This document shows, piece by piece, positions 19,311 to 26,538 of a stretch of 64,000 nucleotides of DNA. The translations under genes and the position numbers were made by a program. Where the stretch lies: NCBI RefSeq assembly GCF_029338575.1, contig NZ_CP119992.1:2232001-2296000 (forward strand), given 5' to 3'. The notes beneath the pieces are model-generated. The model saw only the letters and a program-made list of their open reading frames with translations, did no database searches and was not told the origin of the DNA. The stretch comes from Halomarina halobia. GTDB taxonomy: Archaea > Halobacteriota > Halobacteria > Halobacteriales > Haloarculaceae. Positions within the stretch are counted from its first letter, which is position 1, and each line of letters opens with the position of its first letter.

Positions 19311-20576
19311 TCACCACTCGCTGAGTGCGCGCGGCCCGTGGTAGTGCGCGAGCGCGCCGAAGAACGTCGCGACCGCGATCAGCGCCGCGACTCCGCCGAG
19401 GTAGAACACCCAGTCGATGCCGACCGAGTCGATGAGCACGCCCGCGAGTAGCGGGGCGACGACGCTACCGGGCCGCCAGACGAGTTCGCGCACGCCGAAG
19501 CTGCTCGCCACGCTCCCGTCGTCGGTCCCCTCGTCGGCGAACAGCGCCATGCTCGCGGGCTCGCGGACGCTGTCGGCCACGCCGAGCAGGGCGTTGAGCG
19601 CCACCAGCGGGAGAAACGCGGCCGAGAGGTCGCCGAGGTAGGGGAGCGTCGCCGTCAGGCCGAGCGCGCCCCCGACCGCGGGCGCGAACGGGACGCCGAG
19701 CGCGACCAGGCCGTACGCGCCGCCGCCGAGGAAGACGAACAGCGCCCGCCCGTGGCGGTCGGAGAGGGCCCCGCTGTAGGGTTGACAGAGCATGTTCGCC
19801 ACCTTCTCCGCGACGATGACCGCGCCGACGGCGAACGCGGCGTAGCCGAGGCCGCCCTTCGCGGCCGACAGGCCCGCGTACACCGGGACGAAGTTCCGAA
19901 CGAGCGTCACCGACACGGCGTACTGCGCGCGGAAGCTCGTGAGCGTCCACAGGCGGCGGTTGAGCGCCAGCCCGCGGAAGGGGTTCCCGCGGACGCGCGA
20001 CCTGTCCGGCTCGACGAACAGCAGGACGGCGACGAAGGTCACCGCGAGGAGGGCGACGAGCGCGTCGTAGACGGCGGCGAAGCCGTACCGCTGGTAGAGG
20101 TAGCCGGCCCCCAGCGCGCCGCCGATGCCCGCCGCGAGCCGGGCGGCGTTGGCCCGCCCGATGCGGTTCGCCCGCTCGTCCGGAGGCGCGAGTTCGCCGA
20201 CGAGCGCCAGCGAGAGGACGCCGGTCGCGGTCGCGGAGAGCCCCTGCAGGACGCGCGCGGCGACCACGCCGAGGCTCCCAGAGACGAACCGGAAGGCGAC
20301 GTAGGCAGCGACGCCGACGCCCAGACCCGCGAGCAGGATCGTTCGCTTGTCGTAGCGGTCGCCCGCCCACGCCGCCGGAACCACGGTCGCGGTCTGCGCG
20401 AGGGTGAAGCCGGTGTAGAACAGGCCGAGGACGAGCCCCGAGGGGCGATAGAGGTCGATGTACGTCGGTAGGAGGGTCGCGAGGGTAGCCAGCCCGAAAC
20501 CCATCGCGAACCGGGTGAGATAGAGGGCGCCGAACTGCAGGGACGCGGGCGTGGCGACTCGCGGGCGTACGGACAT
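19311..20576 (-). CDS. Major facilitator superfamily transporter
   Basis: This is 421 residues with about twelve hydrophobic spans. The signature loop between spans 2 and 3 is present (AGDRYDKRTILLAG, near residues 70-83) and a second half-signature (GALSDRHGRALFVFLGGG, near 260) marks the second bundle. This is the drug/sugar efflux type of MFS found in many haloarchaea. The substrate is not evident. MSVRPRVATPASLQFG is a reasonable short cytoplasmic N-terminus. It is located between small proteins with which it shows no functional link. Confidence 0.88.
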   Translation of the reverse strand: MSVRPRVATPASLQFGALYLTRFAMGFGLATLATLLPTYIDLYRPSGLVLGLFYTGFTLAQTATVVPAAWAGDRYDKRTILLAGLGVGVAAYVAFRFVSGSLGVVAARVLQGLSATATGVLSLALVGELAPPDERANRIGRANAARLAAGIGGALGAGYLYQRYGFAAVYDALVALLAVTFVAVLLFVEPDRSRVRGNPFRGLALNRRLWTLTSFRAQYAVSVTLVRNFVPVYAGLSAAKGGLGYAAFAVGAVIVAEKVANMLCQPYSGALSDRHGRALFVFLGGGAYGLVALGVPFAPAVGGALGLTATLPYLGDLSAAFLPLVALNALLGVADSVREPASMALFADEGTDDGSVASSFGVRELVWRPGSVVAPLLAGVLIDSVGIDWVFYLGGVAALIAVATFFGALAHYHGPRALSEW

Positions 20577-20622
20577 GCCCTCCCTGCGAACGCTGCGCGA
20601 AAAGCGATTGCGGAACCGATCG

Positions 20623-20934
20623 TCAGCCGACGACGACGTTCTCCTCCACGATCAGCTGGAGCATGTCGTCGGTGTCGGCGAAGTTGGCGAGGTCCGCTCC
20701 CGCGGCGCGGCCGGCGTCGGACGCCAGCGCGGCGTCGAGCGAGTCGCGGTCCTCGAAGTGGACCTCGGCGAGCGCGTCGTACTCGGCGTCCTCCTCCGCC
20801 GGGAACGCGACGGTGTAGCGCTGCACTCCCGACATCTCCTCCGCCATCGGGGCGTGTTCGTTCATGTAGTACCGCTCGAACTCCTCGCGACTCATCCCCT
20901 CGGCGCGCTTGAGGCCGAAGACGATCTTCGTCAT
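20623..20934 (-). CDS. EthD family protein
   Basis: This encodes 103 residues from MTKIVFGLKRAEGMSREEF; the upstream in-frame segment is arginine-rich and rejected. The motifs GMSREEFERYYMNEHAPM and YDALAEVHFEDRDSLDAAL are those of the EthD/dimeric alpha-beta barrel family. Members are small, usually dimeric proteins whose roles range from ether degradation accessory factors to monooxygenase-like enzymes. The conserved HAP in the second helix is present. The exact substrate is unknown. It is 46 bases upstream of the MFS gene on the same strand, so the two could form one operon. Confidence 0.82.
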   Translation of the reverse strand: MTKIVFGLKRAEGMSREEFERYYMNEHAPMAEEMSGVQRYTVAFPAEEDAEYDALAEVHFEDRDSLDAALASDAGRAAGADLANFADTDDMLQLIVEENVVVG

Positions 20935-21029
20935 GGCTACGCGTAGCTCTCGGCGGGGGCACGTAACTGTTCGCCCGCGTCGCCGCCCGCCGGGCGCGTT
21001 CCGGCGGGCAATCCTCATATGTTCGGAGG

Positions 21030-21398
21030 GTGAACTACACGCTCACCGTGACCGAAAACGACCGAGTCTGTCGGCGAACGTTCCTGCGGACCGGGGCGGG
21101 CGCGGGAGTCGCCGCCGCCGCGTCGGCCGCCGGCCTCGCGGCCGCACAGGAGGGCGGGGGCAACGAGAGCGGGGCCAACGCGACGGAGGGCAACGCCACG
21201 GGGGGTAACGCAACTGGAGGTAACGCCTCCGCGCCCGCCCAGGAGGAGGCGGGGGGTGGGGGCGAGTCGACCTTCGATCCCGGGTTCAACTTCGTGCTCG
21301 CCTTCGTCGCCGTCGTGCTGGCCGTCCTCTCGCCGATCGCCTTCGCCGTCCTGCTGTTCGCCCGCGGTCGGGGACGGGGTCCGCCGCCCGAGGAGTGA
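21030..21398 (+). CDS. Tat-signal small membrane-anchored protein with NAT/G repeats
   Basis: This is 122 residues from a GTG codon. The N-terminus has twin arginines (VCRRTFLRTGAGAGVAAAAS), probably a Tat signal. A low-complexity stretch follows with repeated GNAT/GGNA units (possible N-glycosylation sites NAT and NAS), then a hydrophobic segment (FVLAFVAVVLAVLSPIAFAVLLFA) and a basic tail, i.e. a C-terminal anchor. The protein would sit outside the membrane as a short glycosylated stalk. No catalytic motif is visible. Similar small proteins accompany halocyanin-type or respiratory proteins, but no such partner is here. Confidence 0.65.
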   Translation: MNYTLTVTENDRVCRRTFLRTGAGAGVAAAASAAGLAAAQEGGGNESGANATEGNATGGNATGGNASAPAQEEAGGGGESTFDPGFNFVLAFVAVVLAVLSPIAFAVLLFARGRGRGPPPEE

Positions 21399-21474
21399 GG
21401 AGCGACCGCGCCGCGCCCTCCGTCGCCGTCCCGCGCACCCCGGGGCTTATCCTCCGTCACCGCCTGAGGTGGGT

Positions 21475-22299
21475 ATGGCCGATCTCGCGCTCTCTCCCGA
21501 ACAGCTAGACCGGTACTCCCGGCACATCATCATGGACGAGGTGGGCCCCGAGGGGCAGGCGACGCTCCTCGACGCGCGGGTGCTGTGCGTCGGCGCGGGG
21601 GGCCTCGGCTCGCCGGTCATCCAGTACCTCGCCGCGGCGGGCGTCGGTACGCTCGGGATCGTCGACGACGACGTCGTCGAACGCTCGAACCTCCAGCGAC
21701 AGGTGATCCACGGCGAGGCGGACGTCGGCCGCCCCAAGGTCGAGTCGGCCGCCGACTTCGTCGCGCGACAGAACCCCGACGTGACTGTCGAACCCCACGA
21801 GGTGCGCCTCGGGGCCGACAACGTCGAGGAACTCATCGCCGACTACGACGTGGTCGTCGACGGCTCGGACAACTTCGCCACCCGCTACCTCGTCAACGAC
21901 GCCTGCACGCTCGCGGGCGTCCCCTTCTCCCACGGCGCGATCCTCCGGTTCGAGGGGCAGGTGACGACCTTCGAGGCGCGCGAGGACTCGCCGTGCTACC
22001 GGTGTCTCTTCCCGGAAGCGCCGCCCGCGGGCACGGTCCCGAGCTGCGCCGAGGCGGGCGTCCTCGGCGTCCTCCCCGGGACGGTCGGCTGCGTCCAGGC
22101 CACCGAGGCGATGAAGCTTGCGCTCGGCTACGGCGAGACGCTCGACGGCCGGCTGATCCTCTACGACGCCTCCGACATGACCTTCGAGACGGTCGAGATC
22201 CGGAGGAACCCCGACTGCCCCGTCTGCGGCGAGAACCCGCGGATCGAGTCAGTCCACGACGTGGAGTACGAGGAGACCTGCGCGATCCGGGCGGAGTAG
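21475..22299 (+). CDS. ubaA: UbaA, E1-like SAMP-activating enzyme (ThiF/MoeB family)
   Basis: This encodes 274 residues from MADLALSPEQLDRYSRHIIM. Adenylation motifs are present: VLCVGAGGLGSPV (near 39-51), the RSNLQRQVIH block (near 72-81) and DGSDNFATRY (near 127-136). Zinc-binding cysteines occur as CYRCLF and CPVCGE. The conserved active-site cysteine is in TVPSCAEAGV (near 190). In Haloferax, UbaA activates the ubiquitin-like SAMPs for protein conjugation and sulfur transfer to tRNA and molybdopterin. The convergent neighbour is a JAMM protease that removes SAMPs, so activation and removal genes sit tail to tail. Confidence 0.92.
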   Translation: MADLALSPEQLDRYSRHIIMDEVGPEGQATLLDARVLCVGAGGLGSPVIQYLAAAGVGTLGIVDDDVVERSNLQRQVIHGEADVGRPKVESAADFVARQNPDVTVEPHEVRLGADNVEELIADYDVVVDGSDNFATRYLVNDACTLAGVPFSHGAILRFEGQVTTFEAREDSPCYRCLFPEAPPAGTVPSCAEAGVLGVLPGTVGCVQATEAMKLALGYGETLDGRLILYDASDMTFETVEIRRNPDCPVCGENPRIESVHDVEYEETCAIRAE

Positions 22300-22310
22300 C
22301 CGCCCGGAGA

Positions 22311-22715
22311 TCAGACGACGGTCACCGACTCCCGCTCGAAGTCCTCGCCCGTCCACCGCCAGCAGCCGACGAACGCCTCGCCCGGAACGACGATGACGTA
22401 GCGCGCCCCCGTCCAGGTCGCCTCTGCCCGGTCGGTCGCGCTCGGCCGCGGCGGTCCCCTCGGGTGAGAGTGATAGAAGCCCACGACCGCCTCGCCCCCC
22501 TCCTCGATCGCCCGCATCGCCGCCAGCTGTTCCGCCGGGTCGAGTTCGTAGCGCGTCTCGGGCGTCGCGGCGACGTTCGTCACCCGGCGGTGGCCGGTCA
22601 CGCGCGCCCGCTCCCCGTCCTCGACGCCGCCGAGGACGCCGCAGACCTCCTCGGGCACGCCGTCGCGGGCGTGGGCGAGCAGCGCGTCGAACGCGGCGCG
22701 CGGGAGGACGAGCAT
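22311..22715 (-). CDS. JAMM/MPN+ desampylase-like metalloprotease
   Basis: This encodes 134 residues from MLVLPRAAFDALL, the compact single-domain size of haloarchaeal JAMM1. The catalytic glutamate is in PEEVCGVLGG (Glu22/23). The zinc motif is HSHPRGPPRPSATD with His82, His84, Ser92 and Asp95. Family members cleave isopeptide bonds between SAMP proteins and their targets. The stop lies 11 bases from the convergent ubaA stop. It is preceded by a cobalamin-binding protein gene 8 bases upstream, so it is probably in that operon. The assignment to JAMM1 is by motif, size and neighbourhood. Confidence 0.87.
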   Translation of the reverse strand: MLVLPRAAFDALLAHARDGVPEEVCGVLGGVEDGERARVTGHRRVTNVAATPETRYELDPAEQLAAMRAIEEGGEAVVGFYHSHPRGPPRPSATDRAEATWTGARYVIVVPGEAFVGCWRWTGEDFERESVTVV

Positions 22716-22723
22716 CGTCCCAC

Positions 22724-23632
22724 TCAGACCGCCACGTGCGATAGCGGGCGGGCGGCGTCCTCCGGCGGCGCGTCGAACAGCGCGGGGTGGAGCAGCACCG
22801 CGAGGTACTCCAGGGTGTCGAGGAGGCGCGGTCCCGGGCGGTTCACGTAGTGGTGCCCGTCCATCGCGTAGGCGCGGCCCGAGCGGACCGCCGTCAGGTC
22901 GTCCCACCCCGGACGCTCCGTGAGGTCGGTCAGGTTCGCCGCGGTCTGATCGAGGCCGAAGCCGCAGGGGGCGGCGACGAGCACGTCGGGGTCGGCCTCG
23001 CGGATCTCCTCCCACTCGCGGGGGACGGACGCGGGCGCGTCGAAGAGCGCCTCGCCGCCCGCGTACTCGATCATCTCGGGCACCCAGTGGCCCGCGGTCA
23101 TCACGGGGTCGAGCCAGTCGAGCACGGCGACGCGGGGGCGGTCCTCCACCGTGGCGGCGACGTCGCGGACGGCGTTGACCCCGGCGCGGAGTTCGGCCAC
23201 GAGCTGTTCGGCCTGTCCCTCCCGACCCGTCGCTCGCCCGACCCGCCGCACGTCGTCGAACACGTCCGCCAGGCTGTGGGGATCGGTCGTCAGGATCCGG
23301 CAGTCGAGATCGAGTCGCTCGACGGCACGCTCGACGAGCACCTCGTCCACCGCGCAGACGTCACACAACCCCTGCGTGACGATCAGGTCGGGGTCGGCCT
23401 CGGCGAGCGCGTCGAGGTCGATCTCGTAGACGCCCTCTCCCTCGCGCTCTGCGTCGAGCACCTGGCCGTCGATCTCCGCGCTCGTGGCGGTCGGGTCGAT
23501 CCGCGTCCCGTTCACAGCGGGTTTCCCGGCAGCCTCGGGCGGGTAGTCGCACTCGTGGGAGACCGCCACGGGTTCGAGGCCGAGCGCGTAGACGATCTCC
23601 GTCGCCGAGGGGAGCAGCGTGACGATGCGCAT
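22724..23632 (-). CDS. Cobalamin-binding protein, BtuF-like
   Basis: This encodes 302 residues from MRIVTLLPSATEIVYALGL; a TATA box at 23657-23663 supports this start over the longer frame. The two-lobed helical-backbone (class III) substrate-binding fold is clear: PSATEIVYALGLEPVAVSHECDYP at the start, LVTQGLCDVCAV in the middle and DHHYVNRPGPRLLDTLEYLAVLLHP-type ending. There is no signal peptide, so in this organism it may be cytosolic, which is common for haloarchaeal BtuF-like proteins of this subgroup. The cobalt or vitamin role is inferred by similarity. The JAMM gene follows after 8 bases. Confidence 0.8.
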   Translation of the reverse strand: MRIVTLLPSATEIVYALGLEPVAVSHECDYPPEAAGKPAVNGTRIDPTATSAEIDGQVLDAEREGEGVYEIDLDALAEADPDLIVTQGLCDVCAVDEVLVERAVERLDLDCRILTTDPHSLADVFDDVRRVGRATGREGQAEQLVAELRAGVNAVRDVAATVEDRPRVAVLDWLDPVMTAGHWVPEMIEYAGGEALFDAPASVPREWEEIREADPDVLVAAPCGFGLDQTAANLTDLTERPGWDDLTAVRSGRAYAMDGHHYVNRPGPRLLDTLEYLAVLLHPALFDAPPEDAARPLSHVAV

Positions 23633-23656
23633 ACCGCCCCTAGCGGCCGCCGGAGG

Positions 23657-23663
23657 ATAAATA
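23657..23663 (-). promoter_or_regulatory. TATA box for the BtuF-like/JAMM operon
   Basis: ATAAATA on the plus strand (TATTTAT on the coding strand) lies about 28 bases before the ATG at 23632. It decides the shorter start of the BtuF-like protein. Confidence 0.6.
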
Positions 23664-23715
23664 GTCAGTCCGGGCCGGCGCACGCCTCAAGTCGCGTCGA
23701 CGCGTACGGGGCCCG

Positions 23716-24060
23716 ATGGTCCGGTTCCTCTCGTCGGCGCTCGTCGAGGCCTACGCGCTCGTCCGCGTCGCCCTCGACCGGCGGACGCCGCGGCGCGCCG
23801 CCGCGCTCGTGCTAGTCGCCGTTGCCTACCTCCTGGTCCCGATCGACCTCCTCCCCGACGTGATCCCGGTGCTCGGCTGGGGTGACGACCTCCTGCTCGG
23901 CGTCCTCGCCCGGCAGGGCGTCGCCAGCGTCGTCCCGGACGACGTGCTCGAGGAGCACCGCGACGCGGCCCGCGAGCAGATATGGGTCGCCGCCGGCGTC
24001 GTCCTCTCGGTCCTCGCGCTGTCCGTGGTCGCCGTCGCCTGGCGACTCGGCTGGCTCTGA
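23716..24060 (+). CDS. DUF1232 (YkvA-like) membrane protein
   Basis: This is 114 residues. The signature RRAAALVLVAVAYLLVPIDLLPDVIPVLGWGDDLLLG is the DUF1232 hallmark, with a hydrophobic hairpin around PIDLLPD. A second hydrophobic helix near the C-terminus (VAAGVVLSVLALSVVAVAW) forms another membrane span. Function is unknown; the family is found in bacteria and archaea. The ATG at 23716 is close to the divergent BtuF-like promoter. Confidence 0.86.
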   Translation: MVRFLSSALVEAYALVRVALDRRTPRRAAALVLVAVAYLLVPIDLLPDVIPVLGWGDDLLLGVLARQGVASVVPDDVLEEHRDAAREQIWVAAGVVLSVLALSVVAVAWRLGWL

Positions 24061-24123
24061 GCGTGCGCGCCGGAGCGGGACGAATCCGACAGTCACTCGG
24101 CGCGCGCCCGCCAATCCCCGACG

Positions 24124-24777
24124 ATGACCGACGCCGGCGTCTATCGCGTCCTCCGGAGCACCCGCGCGCCCGACGAGTACCTGCTGCTCGACGCGGAGAC
24201 GACGGACCCCGTCTACGTCGCCCGCGAGGGGTACGAGGGGCCGCTCGCCGAGCGAGTGGCCGCCCTCGAACCGGGCAACGCCGTCCGCGCGACGTTCGAC
24301 TGGTCCGGCGAGCGGCCGCGCTTCGCGACCGTCGAACGCGAGACGGAGACGCGGTTCGCGTTCGCCCGCGGCGTCTCGCCCGCCTTCGAGGCGGCGCTCG
24401 AGTGCTGGCGTGAGGCCGAGCGCACGGGCGCGGCGATGAACTCCCGCGTCACCCGGGGCACCGACGGCGAGGTCAACGGCGTCCTCTACGTCTTCGCGGA
24501 GCAGGCCGGCGAGCGCGACCTCTTCGCCGAGTTCGAGGACGGGATCACGCCCCTCGAACCGCTGCTCGACCGCATCGAGGGGGCCGACCCGCCGTACGAG
24601 GTGTTCGTCCTCGATCCGAGCGAGGGCCCGTTCGTGATCGTCTACGTCGCGCTCGCGCGCGACGGACTGCTCGCGCGGACGGTGCGGGAGACGTACGGGA
24701 TCGATACGGGACGCGGGACGCGCGGGACCGACGACCGCGGGAGCGGCGAGAGCCACGATGGCGACGGGCAGGCTTAA
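24124..24777 (+). CDS. Haloarchaeal conserved protein (DUF6663-like)
   Basis: This is 217 residues, acidic, with no membrane span. The pattern YRVLRSTRAPDEYLLLDAETTDPVYV, then FAFARGVSPAFEAALECWREAERTGAAMNSRVTRG, and LYVFAEQAGERDLFAEFEDGI is a conserved haloarchaeal protein I recall under DUF6663. Its role is unknown. The first 80 residues look beta-rich and may be an OB-like or TRAM-like fold (GLEPGNAVRATFDW region), while the rest is helical. It is followed by a gene 26 bases downstream and probably forms an operon through 25643. Confidence 0.68.
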   Translation: MTDAGVYRVLRSTRAPDEYLLLDAETTDPVYVAREGYEGPLAERVAALEPGNAVRATFDWSGERPRFATVERETETRFAFARGVSPAFEAALECWREAERTGAAMNSRVTRGTDGEVNGVLYVFAEQAGERDLFAEFEDGITPLEPLLDRIEGADPPYEVFVLDPSEGPFVIVYVALARDGLLARTVRETYGIDTGRGTRGTDDRGSGESHDGDGQA

Positions 24778-24803
24778 TCCCTCCCCGCCCTCGACGTTCG
24801 ATC

Positions 24804-25178
24804 ATGCCCCGCGTCGACGAGGCGCTGTACGAGCACCTGGAGGAGCACCTCATGAGTCAGAACGTCTACCTGAGGGATGCGGGTGTCGTCGACGGGACGC
24901 TCGAACTGGTCTACGAGACGGTCCTCCCCACCGGCGGGGTCCCCCCGCGGCAGGTCGGGAGCGTGATCGTCACCCTCCGGGAGTACGACGACTGGGAACC
25001 CCAGGACGTGGGCGCGACCGTCACGAACCCCGAGGGGGTGGTCCACGGGACGTGGGAGGTGCGCGAGGCGTGGCTCCGCGCGCTGGAGGCGGGCGACATC
25101 GACGAGCACGAGTTCTCGCGGCGGGCTATCGACGCCGTCCGCGCGTGGGGACCGCGCCTCGAGACGGACGGGGACTGA
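24804..25178 (+). CDS. DUF5813-like small haloarchaeal protein
   Basis: This is 124 residues. The segment LYETVLPTGGVPPRQVGSVI with LREYDDWEPQDVGATVTNPEGVVHGTWEV is a haloarchaeal signature that I recall as DUF5813, function unknown. No signal or membrane span is visible. The start MPRVDEALYEHLEEHL fits the family. It lies 26 bases after the preceding gene and 45 before the thioesterase gene, all on the same strand. Confidence 0.65.
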   Translation: MPRVDEALYEHLEEHLMSQNVYLRDAGVVDGTLELVYETVLPTGGVPPRQVGSVIVTLREYDDWEPQDVGATVTNPEGVVHGTWEVREAWLRALEAGDIDEHEFSRRAIDAVRAWGPRLETDGD

Positions 25179-25223
25179 TCGACGAGCGCCAACAGCTATC
25201 CCGGTCGCCTCGCTTCCCCCGGT

Positions 25224-25643
25224 ATGCACGACGTGTTCGAGAACCGGGTGCGCTTCGCGGAGACCGACCAGCAGGGCGTCGTCTTCTACGGCGAGTACGT
25301 CACCTACCAGGACGAGGCGGTCAACGCCTACCTCCGGGCGATCGACTACGACTACGACGCGATGCTCGCCGCCGACTGGGACGTCCACGTCGCCCACGTC
25401 GACCTCGACTACCGCGCCCCGGCCCGCTTCGGGGACGTGATCGTCAACGCCCTCGGCGTGGAGTCGATCGGCGAGTCGAGCATCCGGTTCGCCTACCGCG
25501 CCCGCCGGAAGCGGGACGACGCGGTGCTCGCGGAGGGCGGCGTCGTCCACGTCGCCGTCGACGAGGACGGGAAGGCGACGCGCGTCCCCGACGATTTCCG
25601 GGACGCCGTCGTCGCCTTCCAGGACGAACCCCCCGAGCAGTAG
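25224..25643 (+). CDS. Acyl-CoA thioesterase, 4HBT hotdog family
   Basis: This is 139 residues with the hotdog-fold thioesterase signature: RFAETDQQGVVFYGEYVTYQDEAVNAYLRA near residues 8-37, including the catalytic-type Asp/Gln and the long central helix. DVHVAHVDLDYRAPARFGD gives the second strand pair. The 4HBT family hydrolyses acyl-CoA thioesters; the chain specificity is not apparent. It is the last gene of the apparent 24124-25643 operon. After its stop there is a 150-base non-coding interval with the second structured RNA. Confidence 0.84.
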   Translation: MHDVFENRVRFAETDQQGVVFYGEYVTYQDEAVNAYLRAIDYDYDAMLAADWDVHVAHVDLDYRAPARFGDVIVNALGVESIGESSIRFAYRARRKRDDAVLAEGGVVHVAVDEDGKATRVPDDFRDAVVAFQDEPPEQ

Positions 25644-25693
25644 GCCGGAATCGGCTGACCGGCAGAACGCGGCGAGAGTTCAAGTAGGAGGGG

Positions 25694-25788
25694 GCGGCCA
25701 GCGTCCCCGTGCGCTGACTCTCGCCACGGGTCGTCCTGCGGTTGCGCGGCACAGTGACCCGTGGAGCGACCGTGCCGCCTGTTCGCCA
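25694..25788 (+). ncRNA. Candidate structured RNA, copy B (hairpin plus H-type pseudoknot)
   Basis: This is the paralogue of 1716-1818. Hairpin 25699-25703/25712-25716 (CAGCG/CGCTG) is identical. Stem 1 is 25724-25732/25756-25764 (9 bp, CCACGGGTC with its complement). Stem 2 is 25746-25752/25772-25778 (7 bp, GCGGCAC with its complement). Loops are 13, 3 and 7 bases. Unpaired TGCGGTTG and the 3' CCGCCTGTTCGCCA block are conserved with copy A while both stems have different sequence, which argues for selection on structure. TTCAAGTA at 25679-25686 stands exactly as far from the hairpin as the box in copy A. It sits between the thioesterase stop and a convergent stop. Confidence 0.62.
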
Positions 25789-25808
25789 GGTAAACCGGAG
25801 ACCCCGCG

Positions 25809-26444
25809 TCAGCACACCGGCCGGGGATCGACGCCCATCCCCTCGAGCGTCTCGGCGTACTCCTCGTAGGCGCGCTCGACGACCTCGACGGCGGCTGCCT
25901 CGGCGCGCTCCCAGTCGTCGTCGCCCTCGCACACCTCCTCGAGCAGCCGCGCTCCCTCCTCGATCGTCTCCCGCGTCTCCCCGCGCAGCTCGCGGAAGCG
26001 GTCAGCCGTCCGCTCGTCGGACTCGTTGACGAAGAAGTTGATCGTCTGTAGGAGCGTCCGGTCGGTGACCATCGGGCGGCCGACCATCCCGGCAGCGACG
26101 CGCTCGGCCGTCGAATCGAGCCCGCGGAGGTACTCGTGGAGCGGATCGGCGTCGGGCTCGGGCTCCGCGCCCTCGTCCAGCAGCGCGACGACGCGGTCGG
26201 CGTGCTCGCGCTCCCGCTCGGCGGCGCCGACGAAGGCCGCGCGCGCCGCCTCCGCGCTCTCGCTCGCCGCCCACGACTCGAACGTCCCGACGGCGCGGAG
26301 TTCGGTCCGCGCCGCGCTCGCGAGCACGTGCTCACGGTCGAGCTGCGCCGCGGTCGCCGCCACGAGCGCCTTCTCGCTCCCGAGGCGGTCGAGTTCCCGC
26401 TCGCACTCCTCCCGGACGGTCGCCGTGAACTCCCCTGCGTCCAT
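25809..26444 (-). CDS. Haloarchaeal rubrerythrin-family-like helical protein
   Basis: This encodes 211 residues from MDAGEFTATVREECERELDRLGSEKAL. It is almost entirely helical and Glu/Ala-rich, with pairs resembling ferritin-like helices (EREREHADRVVALLDEG near residues 85-101, and FRELRGETRETIEEGARLLEEV). The opening LGSEKALVAAT is the recognisable haloarchaeal family. In databases this family has been called rubrerythrin-like or, misleadingly, an antitermination factor. A complete set of iron-ligand ExxH pairs is not obvious, so I do not claim iron binding. Its stop is 20 bases from the structured RNA copy B. Confidence 0.65.
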   Translation of the reverse strand: MDAGEFTATVREECERELDRLGSEKALVAATAAQLDREHVLASAARTELRAVGTFESWAASESAEAARAAFVGAAEREREHADRVVALLDEGAEPEPDADPLHEYLRGLDSTAERVAAGMVGRPMVTDRTLLQTINFFVNESDERTADRFRELRGETRETIEEGARLLEEVCEGDDDWERAEAAAVEVVERAYEEYAETLEGMGVDPRPVC

Positions 26445-26538
26445 ACGCGACTCCACACCGCCGCGGCATATGTAGGGTCGTGTCGAGTATCGGAACGGTC
26501 GCGCGGCGCTTATCGGCGCGGATCACCTCGGTCGAGGT

